From JAYWGN01 sp043778255 (GTDB lineage Bacteria > Bacteroidota > Bacteroidia > Chitinophagales > Chitinophagaceae), in the NCBI GenBank assembly GCA_043778255.1, contig JAYWGN010000038.1, positions 1 through 64,000 of the forward strand: a stretch of 64,000 bases of DNA. The letters are read 5' to 3'. Shown here one piece after another: positions 34,687 through 43,376 of the stretch (position 1 is the first letter of the stretch; the number at the start of each line of letters is the position of its first letter). The position numbers were made by a program, and so were the translations under genes. The notes under the pieces are model-generated. The model was given only the letters and a program-made list of their open reading frames with translations, made no database searches and was not told the origin of the DNA.

Positions 34687-37248
34687 TTAAGATGTTGCCT
34701 TTAAGGGCATACTTTTTTTATAATTTTTTACCTCCCAAAATATTGCAAAAGCCAATACCAGCAGTATAAGTAACTGTGCTACCGTTGTAATACTACGGCC
34801 AATAGCATAGCTACGAGGCTCAAACCTAAATTCAATACTATGCCCACCAGCAGGTACTTGTACACCCCGTAAGGTATAGTTGGTTCTTATTATTGGTGTT
34901 TGTTTACCATCAATATAAGCATACCAACCTGCATCGTAATACACCTCACTACACACTGCAAATTGTGCAGTGTTGCTATTGCTTTTGTAAGTAATAGTAT
35001 TGTTCTTATTAGCAACTAATTGTATGGTTGCAGTACTATTAACACTACTATCGGGCTGTACCAATTTTGCATCTTTACTGTATATAACTGAGGTGGAGTA
35101 TGGGTTTAAGCCGTTTAAGGCATCCATACATTCCTTGTCAGTTTGTACTAATTTTACATTTTGTACAAACCATACATTCCCTTTTGTATTGTTATTGGTT
35201 AGTATTGAGGGTTGCTCCTTTGCATCAATTGGCGGGTTGTTAAGTATTAAGTATTTAGTACCTAACATGGCCAAACTTGTGTATCTGCTAGGGTTTAAGC
35301 CATTTATAAGCCCAGTATCTTTAGCTTGTATTCGCTCCATTATATCTTGCATTTCGCCTTGCAATTTGTTCTCAATTACATCCTGATATATAGCTAACTT
35401 AGCTGCGTGGTAGCCACCAACACTTTTGTGGTAGGCACTTGTAGGGGCATCGTTAAATGGATTACCCTCACTCACATTAAGCACTCTATACCAACTAGTA
35501 TCTTTCATTATTTCAATATTGGCTTTGTTGGCAGTAGCATTTATTTCTGCTACATCTTTATTGGTAAATGCATCTGCACCATTAGGCTTAAGGTTCATAT
35601 ATTTACTACCTACACTCAACAAATCCACCATTAATAATACTGTAAATGCCGCTATAATTATATATTTTTCTGTTACTATTTTTTTTACATACATATATCC
35701 AATACCCAATATAACTAAGGCTATGCCAAAAAATTTGAGTATATCGTTTTTAAACATCTCTTGCCTGTCGCTTATTAATCCATTTATTGCAGTATCTATA
35801 TATTCTTTTGTGCCAGTGTCAATGCCTTGTATTTGTTTTCTTAATGCTACTATGGACTCATCGGTATAATCAAAATTGAGGTTTAAATAACTTAAAATAA
35901 GTAACAGTACACCCACACCAATGGCACCATATAATAACGGTTTGGTAGGCTGTACTTTGGCAATTACAAACTGCTGTAAGGTAAGCCCAGCCAGTATTGG
36001 CCATACACATTGCAATATTACAAAGGTCATACTTGGTGCTCTAAATTTATTGTACAGTGGAAAATAATCGTACATTAAATTATTAAAAATGGCAAAGTTG
36101 CTCCCCCAACTTAATAGTAGTGCAAAGGCACTTACACCAAGCAGCCACCACTTATAATTATGTTGTAAATAAAATATTGAAAATATAAATAAAATACCAA
36201 TAACAGCACCTACATAAGGTGGCCCACTAGTACCACCTAACGAGCCCCAATAGCTTGTTTGCAAACCTCTTAATTGGTCGCTTATTTGCTTTGGCATTGC
36301 TGCAAGTGCTTCACCCGATTTGGAATCGTCGCTAAATTCCCTAACACCATTACTAGCACCATATATATGCGGTGCAAATAGTACAAAACTTTCTAAGGGT
36401 GCAAAGCTGTAACTAAAGGCATAGCTACGGCTTACACCGCCACTATTATCATTAGTAGTATCGGTAAGTTGTTGGCTACCACCACGTATAGTTTTTTTGG
36501 CATAGTCTGCCGTGGGCAGCATAGTTACTGCATTTACAGCTATACCTAGCAAACCTGCTACCACAGCAAGTCCTAGGGCTTTTATAATATGCAAATACTC
36601 CTTATTTTTTATCCATTGTATTAGGTAACCAATAGTCATAAATCCAATTATAAAAAATGTGTAATAGGCTATTTGCAAGTGGTTCATCCCTATTTCAATA
36701 CAGGTAAATAAAGCGGTGAGTGCAAAGCCAATCAAATATTTTTTTTCGTACAGTAATATTAAGGCAGCTAATAATGCAGGCATATAGGCAATGCACCAAA
36801 TTTTGGTAATATGCCCAGCACCTACTATTACTGGGTTAAATACACAGTAGGCAAATGCAATACTTGCAAAAAAACCTATGGCAGTATGCATACGTAATAC
36901 TTGGCTCAAAAAATAAAACATAATACAACACAAAAAGAAATATTGCATGGGTTGTGGTAACCCAATACTAAATATAGTATTAGCAACTAAGTGCAAATTA
37001 TTATTGGCCGGCATCCATATTTGGTAGGTAGGCATACCACTAAATACGTTGTTGGTCCACAGTGGAGCTTCGCCATTTTTTTTTGCATATTCGCCTATTT
37101 CTTTTGTTTCACTAGCCGATGCTATAGCGTCATGTTGGCTTAGTATTTTGCCCTGTAAGCCTTGCCTACAGTACAATGCAGCTATTAGTATAAATAGAGC
37201 AACTACTATAGCATGGGGCAGTATTTTTTTAATAAGGGGATGGTTCAT
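34687..37248 (-). CDS. YfhO-family polytopic membrane protein
   Basis: An 853-residue inner-membrane protein. About 12 to 14 hydrophobic helices occupy residues 10-560, with an N-terminal loop LSQHDAIASASETKEIGEYAKK and WTNNVFSGMPTYQIW, typical of YfhO proteins; a soluble extracytoplasmic domain (about 575-820) contains YDAGWYAYIDGKQTPI and RGVQVPAGGHSIEFRFEP, and a final helix ends the protein. The family is distantly related to GT-C glycosyltransferases and is linked to glycosylation of wall polymers in Gram-positives; in Bacteroidota its acceptor is unknown. A glycosyltransferase gene lies 64 bp upstream on the same strand. Confidence 0.85.
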   Translation of the reverse strand: MNHPLIKKILPHAIVVALFILIAALYCRQGLQGKILSQHDAIASASETKEIGEYAKKNGEAPLWTNNVFSGMPTYQIWMPANNNLHLVANTIFSIGLPQPMQYFFLCCIMFYFLSQVLRMHTAIGFFASIAFAYCVFNPVIVGAGHITKIWCIAYMPALLAALILLYEKKYLIGFALTALFTCIEIGMNHLQIAYYTFFIIGFMTIGYLIQWIKNKEYLHIIKALGLAVVAGLLGIAVNAVTMLPTADYAKKTIRGGSQQLTDTTNDNSGGVSRSYAFSYSFAPLESFVLFAPHIYGASNGVREFSDDSKSGEALAAMPKQISDQLRGLQTSYWGSLGGTSGPPYVGAVIGILFIFSIFYLQHNYKWWLLGVSAFALLLSWGSNFAIFNNLMYDYFPLYNKFRAPSMTFVILQCVWPILAGLTLQQFVIAKVQPTKPLLYGAIGVGVLLLILSYLNLNFDYTDESIVALRKQIQGIDTGTKEYIDTAINGLISDRQEMFKNDILKFFGIALVILGIGYMYVKKIVTEKYIIIAAFTVLLMVDLLSVGSKYMNLKPNGADAFTNKDVAEINATANKANIEIMKDTSWYRVLNVSEGNPFNDAPTSAYHKSVGGYHAAKLAIYQDVIENKLQGEMQDIMERIQAKDTGLINGLNPSRYTSLAMLGTKYLILNNPPIDAKEQPSILTNNNTKGNVWFVQNVKLVQTDKECMDALNGLNPYSTSVIYSKDAKLVQPDSSVNSTATIQLVANKNNTITYKSNSNTAQFAVCSEVYYDAGWYAYIDGKQTPIIRTNYTLRGVQVPAGGHSIEFRFEPRSYAIGRSITTVAQLLILLVLAFAIFWEVKNYKKSMPLKATS

Positions 37249-37312
37249 AATGTATAAATAAATATAAACTGCAATTTACAATAATAAGTTATACTATGTG
37301 TAAGTTGGTCAA

Positions 37313-38416
37313 TTATTCCACACAACGTTGTATAGCATTTGTCCAATTGTAGGTGTTGTAAAAATGTGGTGAGGTATTATTATTAGTAGCTTTTAAAGCT
37401 GCTTTTAGTTGAGTTACAAAGTCAGCAACATTATTTTGCGAAGCAACAAAAACTTTGTTGTTGTACTCATACTTTGGTATACCATTAATCATATTGCAGT
37501 ACGTTACCACATTGGTATTATTTGCAATAGCATCAATACTTTTAGTTTGTATGCCTTGCCCTATAGCCACTGGGTTAAGCACTACATCGGCAGCTTGTAT
37601 ATAACTAACTACATCGGTTACCTCACCTACACTTATACAATTGCTGGGCAATTGTAGGTTATTTTTTTTTATATAATGTGTAAGTTCCCAACCACATAGC
37701 AGTACTGTAAATGGTTGCGGTATTTGTAGTAATAGCAATGGATATACATTTTTTAACAAATGTAGTAATGCTAGTTGGTTGGGTTTGTAATTGAACGATG
37801 CAGCAAATAAAAATAGTGGTTGGTTGGGGTTAAGTAGGTGTGTATTGCAAATTAATTGTTTGCTGTATGGCTTACTGGTAGGGTATTGTGTATAAGTAGT
37901 ACAGTAAGGTAGTATTTTTATTTTGTGGTGGCTTACGCCAAAATGTGTTTGCAATACTTGGGCATCATCATCAGTTTTGCACCAAATAAATGCTGCCTTA
38001 TTGTATGCAAACTTTTCGAGTAAGTACATCAATGGATAGCTGTATTTACCCAATTGTTTTACTCTTAAGTACTCAATATTATGAGTGTGTATTATAAGTT
38101 GAAAGTTGTATTTTTTTTGATATAATGCTAGTAAGGCATAATAGGGATGTTCAATAATAACATGGCTACTTTTATTGTTTTTTATGCTTTGCAAAATGTG
38201 TTTGTATGTACCCCAACTTAATAATTGCCATTTGCTTGTAGGTAATGTTGGTTGTAGGTAAGTTTCGGTAGGGCTATTATTGCGACTACATATAAAGTTG
38301 AGCGGAAATAGTTGGGCTAATGCTTTTACAAAATTAGCAATACCATTTTGCCCACCGCTAACAGCAGGAAATACTTTGTACCAACAAATAACTGTAATAT
38401 GTGTAATAGGTTTCAA
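37313..38416 (-). CDS. Glycosyltransferase, GT4-like
   Basis: A 367-residue cytosolic or peripheral GT-B fold enzyme. The N-terminus has the acceptor-side motif FPAVSGGQNGIANFVKAL (about 17-34), the middle LFLFAASFNYKPNQLALLHLL resembles the GT4 hinge, and the C-terminal AADVVLNPVAIGQGIQTKSIDAIANN is the donor-binding EX7E-type region though the first acidic residue is not obvious. It likely adds a sugar to an envelope glycan, consistent with the YfhO neighbour downstream. One copy of the 13-bp mini-hairpin (37434-37446) is inside the gene and encodes VASQ. Confidence 0.75.
   Translation of the reverse strand: MKPITHITVICWYKVFPAVSGGQNGIANFVKALAQLFPLNFICSRNNSPTETYLQPTLPTSKWQLLSWGTYKHILQSIKNNKSSHVIIEHPYYALLALYQKKYNFQLIIHTHNIEYLRVKQLGKYSYPLMYLLEKFAYNKAAFIWCKTDDDAQVLQTHFGVSHHKIKILPYCTTYTQYPTSKPYSKQLICNTHLLNPNQPLFLFAASFNYKPNQLALLHLLKNVYPLLLLQIPQPFTVLLCGWELTHYIKKNNLQLPSNCISVGEVTDVVSYIQAADVVLNPVAIGQGIQTKSIDAIANNTNVVTYCNMINGIPKYEYNNKVFVASQNNVADFVTQLKAALKATNNNTSPHFYNTYNWTNAIQRCVE
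37434..37446. repeat. 13-bp mini-hairpin word, copy 2 (in glycosyltransferase gene)
   Basis: Exact ttttgcgaagcaa on the plus strand, antisense to the gene. Translated on the coding strand as part of FVASQNN. Confidence 0.7.
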
Positions 38417-38492
38417 TAGTAATTATAGGTGTTATAAACCTTTACTACAAAGTAACAAAGGTTTTTATTATTTTTGAATAAATTAAAAGTCC

Positions 38493-38774
38493 ATGTCTTT
38501 TTCGCAATACACTAAGTTTACTGTGTTATGTAATTGTTGTTTTTTGCTTACTTTTATTAACCATCATTATGCCATACTTAGCAATACAGGCTTTGCCGAG
38601 TTGGTAATATTATTGGGGCAATTATTTGCTGTATTTGCTACTATTGGTTACTTTGTATGGGTAATTGTAAGGGTAGTAAAGTATCAAATTAAACCAACAA
38701 AAGAGCAGCATATTTTATTTGTAATCAATAGTATTTTTTTACTGTTGTTAGTGTATTATTATTTTTTATTTTAG
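38493..38774 (+). CDS. Small three-helix membrane protein
   Basis: A 93-residue hypothetical with three hydrophobic stretches (about 8-24, 33-60 and 72-92) joined by short loops; the second loop is basic (RVVKYQIKPTKEQ). I recognise no family. It lies 28 bp upstream of the queuosine precursor transporter gene on the same strand, so they are probably cotranscribed. Confidence 0.6.
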   Translation: MSFSQYTKFTVLCNCCFLLTFINHHYAILSNTGFAELVILLGQLFAVFATIGYFVWVIVRVVKYQIKPTKEQHILFVINSIFLLLLVYYYFLF

Positions 38775-38802
38775 GTTTATAACCCATTAATTATTTATCA
38801 GT

Positions 38803-39597
38803 ATGATACAAAATATATTAGCCAATAAAAGTAGTAAATTATTTATAGTACTTGCTGGTTTTTTTATTGCAAATGCCCTTATAGCGGAGCTTATGGGTGT
38901 TAAGTTATTTTCGTTAGAAGCTACATTTGGCTATGAGCCAGTACAGTGGGTTATTAATCACACACCATTTTCGTTTACCCTTACGGCAGGTGTTATACTA
39001 TGGCCTATAGTGTTTATAATGACTGATATTATTAACGAATACTATGGTGTAAAAGGCGTTCGTTTTCTTTCTTATTTTACGGTAGTACTTATTGTATTTG
39101 CTTTTTTAATATTTCAATTGGCTATACATACTACACCTGCAGGCTTTTGGGTGGGCAATTATACTAAGCAAGGTGTACCCGATGCTAACAAAGCCTTTAG
39201 TATGATATTTGGGCAAGGGCAATGGATTATAATTGGGTCGCTAATTGCATTTTTGCTAGGGCAAATAATTGATGTAACAGTATTTCACAAAATTAAAAAA
39301 GTAACTGGCGAAAAAGGTATTTGGTTTAGGGCTACAGGTTCTACATTAATATCGCAATTGATTGATAGTTTTGTGGTATTATTTATAGCTTTTTATATAG
39401 GACCACGTATAAGCAATCAGCAAGATGACCTTTGGAGTATCAACAAAGTTATAGGTATTTGTATTGGCAACTATATGTACAAAGTAGTAATGGCCATAGT
39501 GCTAACTCCTGCTGTGTATGGAGTACATGCCATTATTGAAAAATATTTAGGCAAAGCCTTAGCCACCGAAATGAAACAAAATGCTATGAAAAAGTAG
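38803..39597 (+). CDS. Queuosine precursor transporter (VUT/YhhQ family)
   Basis: A 264-residue inner-membrane protein with about six helices. Family motifs are the early NALIAELMGVKLF (about 24-36), TAGVILWPIVFIMTDIINEYYG (about 60-81, conserved Asp/Glu) and the FRATGSTLISQLIDSFVVLFIAF stretch (about 175-197). YhhQ-type proteins import the 7-deazaguanine precursors preQ0/preQ1 for tRNA queuosine. No queuosine-pathway gene is nearby and I saw no preQ1 riboswitch upstream. Confidence 0.85.
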   Translation: MIQNILANKSSKLFIVLAGFFIANALIAELMGVKLFSLEATFGYEPVQWVINHTPFSFTLTAGVILWPIVFIMTDIINEYYGVKGVRFLSYFTVVLIVFAFLIFQLAIHTTPAGFWVGNYTKQGVPDANKAFSMIFGQGQWIIIGSLIAFLLGQIIDVTVFHKIKKVTGEKGIWFRATGSTLISQLIDSFVVLFIAFYIGPRISNQQDDLWSINKVIGICIGNYMYKVVMAIVLTPAVYGVHAIIEKYLGKALATEMKQNAMKK

Positions 39598-39743
39598 GAA
39601 ACCTTTTTCTTAATTAATAGTGTCATTTTCTTTCCATTCAAACTTTATTTTTTTTAATACTTGACAATTATTATTCACTATAATGCATAAAAAGTTAGTT
39701 CCAAGAGTTATTTAAACCTTAACATTTTTATGGAAATTTAAAG

Positions 39744-39751
39744 TAACTTTG
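39744..39751 (+). promoter_or_regulatory. Candidate -7 element of the IscA-like gene
   Basis: TAACTTTG fits TAnnTTTG and lies 33 bp before the chosen ATG at 39785, which supports that start over the in-frame ATG-less upstream extension at 39749. Confidence 0.4.
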
Positions 39752-39784
39752 TACCAAATTCAACGAACTTTTAATCGTATTATT

Positions 39785-40129
39785 ATGAATAATATACTAA
39801 ACCTACCAGTACAATTTACAGCAACAGCAATTACCGAAATACATGGTCTAATGGCTGCCGAAGGCTTTGATACTGAACAGCAATTACGAGTAGGTGTTAA
39901 GGGTGGTGGTTGTAGCGGTATGAGTTATGTATTGGAGTTTGATAATAAAGAAGAAACCGATGATTTATTTATAATTGACGGTATACCATGTATAATGAAT
40001 AAAGCACATGGTATATACTTAACTGGTATGCAAATTGATTGGCAAAATGGATTAAATAATAGAGGCTTCACTTTTATAAACCCTAATGCATCTACTACTT
40101 GTGGTTGTGGCAGTAGCTTTGGTGTATAA
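39785..40129 (+). CDS. Iron-sulfur cluster assembly accessory protein (IscA/ErpA family)
   Basis: A 114-residue A-type carrier. The three invariant cysteines are present: one in KGGGCSGMSYVLEF and two in the C-terminal TTCGCGSSFGV. These proteins hold iron or an Fe-S cluster and pass it to apo-proteins in the cytosol. The start at 39785 (MNNILNLPV) matches the family start; 12 further residues could be read upstream but would overlap the likely promoter. No isc or suf genes are adjacent. SdhB and others in this window are possible clients. Confidence 0.9.
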   Translation: MNNILNLPVQFTATAITEIHGLMAAEGFDTEQQLRVGVKGGGCSGMSYVLEFDNKEETDDLFIIDGIPCIMNKAHGIYLTGMQIDWQNGLNNRGFTFINPNASTTCGCGSSFGV

Positions 40130-40141
40130 TTGCAATTGTAG

Positions 40142-40762
40142 TTACTTGTAGTATTTAAGCAAGGCTTCGGTTCTGTTGCTAACGTGTAGCTTGTCGTATA
40201 TATTATAGCAGTGCCTTTTTACGGTTTCTATACTTATACTTTTTTCGTGGGCTATTTCTTTGTACAGCAAGCCTTTTGCTAACAATTCTACTATTTCTTT
40301 TTCTTTGGGTGTTAGTAAATTTTGAGTTTGTGTACTGCTAACTTTCTTATGCATATACAACATTACTTTTCGTGCTATTTCGCTACTCATTGGGCTTCCG
40401 CCATTTTTTAATTCTATAATAGCTTCTATTATTTTGGATGGTTCTACACTTTTTAATATGTAACCATAAGCACCGGCAGTAAGGGCTTCAAATACTTTTT
40501 CGTCGGAGTCATAAGCAGTACACATTAAGCACAAAGTGTGGGGTAATTTTTCTTTAATCCATTTTACTAATTGTATACCATCTAAGCCCGGTAAGCCAAT
40601 ATCACAAAGGCAAATGTCAGGTTTTGTATTCAATAGTTCAAGCATTGCAATTTCGCTGCTTTCGTATGCACCTACACATTCCAACCCTTCTGTCCAATCT
40701 AGCATAGCTACTATTCCGTTTCTATAGTCAGGCAAATCTTCTATTACTGCAACAGTTGTCAT
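40142..40762 (-). CDS. NarL/LuxR-type response regulator
   Basis: A 206-residue two-component regulator. The receiver (about 3-120) shows the phospho-acceptor Asp in CLCDIGLPGLDG, the conserved Thr of MCTAYDS and Lys of YILKS. The C-terminal HTH (about 143-205) has LTPKEKEIVELLAKGLLYKEIA and SIETVKRHCYNIYDKLHV, the LuxR pattern. Encoded 11 bp after the histidine kinase gene, its partner. Targets unknown. Confidence 0.92.
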   Translation of the reverse strand: MTTVAVIEDLPDYRNGIVAMLDWTEGLECVGAYESSEIAMLELLNTKPDICLCDIGLPGLDGIQLVKWIKEKLPHTLCLMCTAYDSDEKVFEALTAGAYGYILKSVEPSKIIEAIIELKNGGSPMSSEIARKVMLYMHKKVSSTQTQNLLTPKEKEIVELLAKGLLYKEIAHEKSISIETVKRHCYNIYDKLHVSNRTEALLKYYK

Positions 40763-40773
40763 ACTTTGTAAAA

Positions 40774-42078
40774 TTATAGTAAGCTTTCGGTTAACTCAAT
40801 AGCACTTTTGTATGAGATATTATGTAACGGAATATTTATTTGTACACTAGTACCATCATTAGTTACCCAATTAATATCGCCTTGTAGCCTTTCAATTTTT
40901 TGCTGTAAGCCTGCTATACCGTAGCTATTTATTTTTATATTATTGGTTGTAAATCCAATGCCATTATCTTTCAGTACAATTTGCAAATTAATTTCATTGG
41001 CTTCTATGTATATATTTGCCACAGTAGCTTTGCTGTGTTTTACAATATTATTTATAAGTTCTTTTACTATCAAAAAAATGTCCCTTCTTGTTTTACCATC
41101 TACATTTAAGTTGGGTATATTTTCGGCCACGTTGGCTTTTACTTGTATTTCTAACTCATCAAGTGTGGTTACTACGTATTGTCTTATATAGGCTACTAGG
41201 CCTTGCATACTATCATTTTTTATATTTAATGCCCATACTATTTCATTCATTTTTTGTACTAATAATTTGCTATTTACGGCTATTCTTTCTACATATTTTT
41301 GGTGGTTATTTGAGTTTTTGGTGAGTTCGCTTAACAGGTATATGGAGCTTAATCCTCCGCCTACTTCATCATGCAACTCCGCACTTATTCTTTGTCGTTC
41401 ATTTTGTAGGTTAGTAAGTGTAGCAAATTTGAGTTGCATATTTTCTTTTTGTACAGCTATTACTTTTTTTTGTGTAGTGTAGTAGAATAGTATAATATTT
41501 ACCACCATTGCTAACTGGCCAGGCCAATAGGCATTTTGGTTAAATGCAATTGATAATATAATTGAAGCAATACCTCCTGCAACTAATAACAGTGATCCCA
41601 ATATTATATACTTGGAGTTTGCTAATTTTAAATTGTAACCTAAGCATATTAAATAAATACAAATTGGTGCAAATAATAATACTAATATATAAAATACTTG
41701 GTGATGCGGTATTTGCAATATTGCCATTAATATATAGTAGCAAATTGCTACACCACTAATGTAATTAAATTGTTTATACCTCTTATACAAAGTAGGCGCA
41801 TACAATTGTACATCTAAGTAATAAGCAGTAAACAATACATAAGTTATTATACACAGTGTTGTAAGGCATTCTTTTACTGTATTGTACCATATAATATTAT
41901 TATTAAATAATGCCTTTGCATCAAGTAGTGTAAATAGTATGTAATAAATTGTTGTTACTAATAGGTATATGGCAAATAACAAATACTCTTTTCGTTTGTG
42001 TGTAATATATTGCAATGCAAACAATATACAGAACACTCCAAATATTCCAATAAAGCTATGTGTTAAAAAAAGTTGCAA
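40774..42078 (-). CDS. Sensor histidine kinase (HisKA_3 type)
   Basis: A 434-residue membrane kinase. The N-terminal half (about 1-205) contains six or seven hydrophobic helices with short loops, so the signal is likely sensed in the membrane. The HisKA_3 phospho-acceptor box is RQRISAELHDEVGGGLSS (about 230-247) and the ATPase domain has the N box LIVKELINNIVKHSKA-like sequence and the G1 motif DNGIGF. It acts on the response regulator encoded 11 bp downstream. The SDR-type gene lies 18 bp upstream, so all three may be one transcript. Confidence 0.9.
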   Translation of the reverse strand: MQLFLTHSFIGIFGVFCILFALQYITHKRKEYLLFAIYLLVTTIYYILFTLLDAKALFNNNIIWYNTVKECLTTLCIITYVLFTAYYLDVQLYAPTLYKRYKQFNYISGVAICYYILMAILQIPHHQVFYILVLLFAPICIYLICLGYNLKLANSKYIILGSLLLVAGGIASIILSIAFNQNAYWPGQLAMVVNIILFYYTTQKKVIAVQKENMQLKFATLTNLQNERQRISAELHDEVGGGLSSIYLLSELTKNSNNHQKYVERIAVNSKLLVQKMNEIVWALNIKNDSMQGLVAYIRQYVVTTLDELEIQVKANVAENIPNLNVDGKTRRDIFLIVKELINNIVKHSKATVANIYIEANEINLQIVLKDNGIGFTTNNIKINSYGIAGLQQKIERLQGDINWVTNDGTSVQINIPLHNISYKSAIELTESLL

Positions 42079-42096
42079 CTAATTATTTTTTATATT

Positions 42097-42729
42097 TTAA
42101 CTATTGCCAATTGCAACTTTGCATTGTACAAAAATATTTTCAGTAGCCTCAGCAAGTATAAATGCTGCAAGGTTATTTACATTTATAGTATAGCTTTCTA
42201 TTGCATAATCCTTGTTGGTTTTATATGTAGTATACTCGGCGGTATCAACTATAGTTGGTGGGCATACAAATGTATAATTTAAGCCACTATTTTTTAAGTA
42301 TTCCAAAGCCTTCAAATGTTCGGTAGTTACGGCTTTATACTCCTCAGGGAAACTTTCAGTATCAACCATTAAGGTATCTGCTGTGGCTTGTAAGCAACCT
42401 AAGCCACCAATAGCAATTATTCGTGTAACGCCCTGCTGTAGCATAGCTTCAGTAATATTTTTAATCCCTAACGATCGAGTATTGTCGTTATTATTATTAG
42501 CACCACCAATTGCACTGAGTACTATATCGGCATTTTTTATTGCATCTGCAACGTCGGTTTTATCAAACAATCCACCCTTAACTAATACTAAATTTTGGTC
42601 CCTTTCCTCCTCACTAATAAGTTCATACACATTACGACCATAAGCCGTTACTTTATGCCCTGCAAATAGGGCTATTTTTACTAATTGTTTGCCCACTAAT
42701 CCCGTAGCACCAAATATTGTAATATTCAT
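42097..42729 (-). CDS. NAD(P)-binding SDR/NmrA-like protein
   Basis: A 210-residue Rossmann protein with the dinucleotide motif IFGATGLVGKQLVKIA (about 4-19), VLSAIGG (about 70-76) and ITRIIAIGGLG-like strand. It belongs to the atypical short-chain dehydrogenases of the NmrA/YwnB type; many act as NAD(P)H-flavin reductases or redox sensors. First gene of a group with the two-component pair. The 101-bp dispersed repeat copy 2 lies immediately upstream, in its promoter region. Confidence 0.8.
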   Translation of the reverse strand: MNITIFGATGLVGKQLVKIALFAGHKVTAYGRNVYELISEEERDQNLVLVKGGLFDKTDVADAIKNADIVLSAIGGANNNNDNTRSLGIKNITEAMLQQGVTRIIAIGGLGCLQATADTLMVDTESFPEEYKAVTTEHLKALEYLKNSGLNYTFVCPPTIVDTAEYTTYKTNKDYAIESYTINVNNLAAFILAEATENIFVQCKVAIGNS

Positions 42730-42757
42730 ATTTATTTATTTAATTTATATCGTAAAG

Positions 42758-42858
42758 TTATAACATTGTAAAATGGTATTTAGTCCAAAAGTATTCTAAT
42801 TAATTAACTTCAAATGCCGATTGAATAAACAAATAGTACAATAAGGCGAAGCCGCAAT
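42758..42858. repeat. Dispersed repeat, copy 2 (without palindromes)
   Basis: Reverse complement of 1-141 minus the two 20-bp palindromes, 96 of 101 positions identical by my count. It lies 28 bp upstream of the SDR-type gene. Sequence beyond 42858 (tatattgtttat) resembles a weaker match near 49533-49566, possibly a third, degraded copy. Confidence 0.85.
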
Positions 42859-42995
42859 TGGACTATATTGTTTATCATTTCGGTATTAATTGTTATTTAT
42901 TACCAATTTTTAATTGAAATGCATTTATTTAACTACACTTTCCTACATCTTCAATTTTTAATTGTACGTTTATATTATTTTAAATATATTTTTAT

Positions 42996-43376
42996 ATGAA
43001 ACAGAAATTTTTAATAGCCTTACTTAGTTTTTCATTATTAGTTGAGTTAGGTTTAGCAATTGGCGCATTCTTTTTTGCGAAGCAAACATTACAATTATTT
43101 GGCGTAGCCTATACCAATGAAACTAGTTTTTTGGGATATATAGTAGCTTGGTTTTTATTGTTAGTTTCCATACTAATAGCATATATTATTTACTTGGTGT
43201 TTTCGCACCAAAATTATACAGCCCTTAGTAATATATTAGCTTTATGGTGGGTTGGTATTGGCATGGGTATTTATTTTGCCTTTGGCAAAATGGACAACTT
43301 GCTATTAGATTCCCTTAAAGGAATACTACTACTTGCATTAGTTAATAATGTACCCAAAAAAAAAGTAACTTATTGA
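42996..43376 (+). CDS. Small four-helix membrane protein
   Basis: A 126-residue protein with four hydrophobic segments (about 5-28, 44-68, 76-92, 100-118). No family recognised; resembles the many small DoxX-like or YrhK-like membrane proteins but without a diagnostic motif. Its end overlaps the convergent GH53 gene by 7 bp. It contains a mini-hairpin copy (43073-43085) that encodes FAKQ. Confidence 0.6.
   Translation: MKQKFLIALLSFSLLVELGLAIGAFFFAKQTLQLFGVAYTNETSFLGYIVAWFLLLVSILIAYIIYLVFSHQNYTALSNILALWWVGIGMGIYFAFGKMDNLLLDSLKGILLLALVNNVPKKKVTY
43073..43085. repeat. 13-bp mini-hairpin word, copy 3 (in membrane protein gene)
   Basis: Exact ttttgcgaagcaa, read in frame as part of FFFAKQT with an Ala GCG codon, which is unusual for these genes. 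Confidence 0.7.

Noticed and set aside
38775..38802. preQ1 riboswitch before the queuosine precursor transporter gene
   Set aside because: The 27-bp gap is too short and contains no C-rich aptamer-like sequence; the same holds upstream of the small membrane protein gene.
1..42858. Composite transposon bounded by the 101-bp inverted repeats
   Set aside because: The 42.6 kb between them is ordinary chromosomal genes without transposase or integrase, and the repeats have no terminal transposon features.
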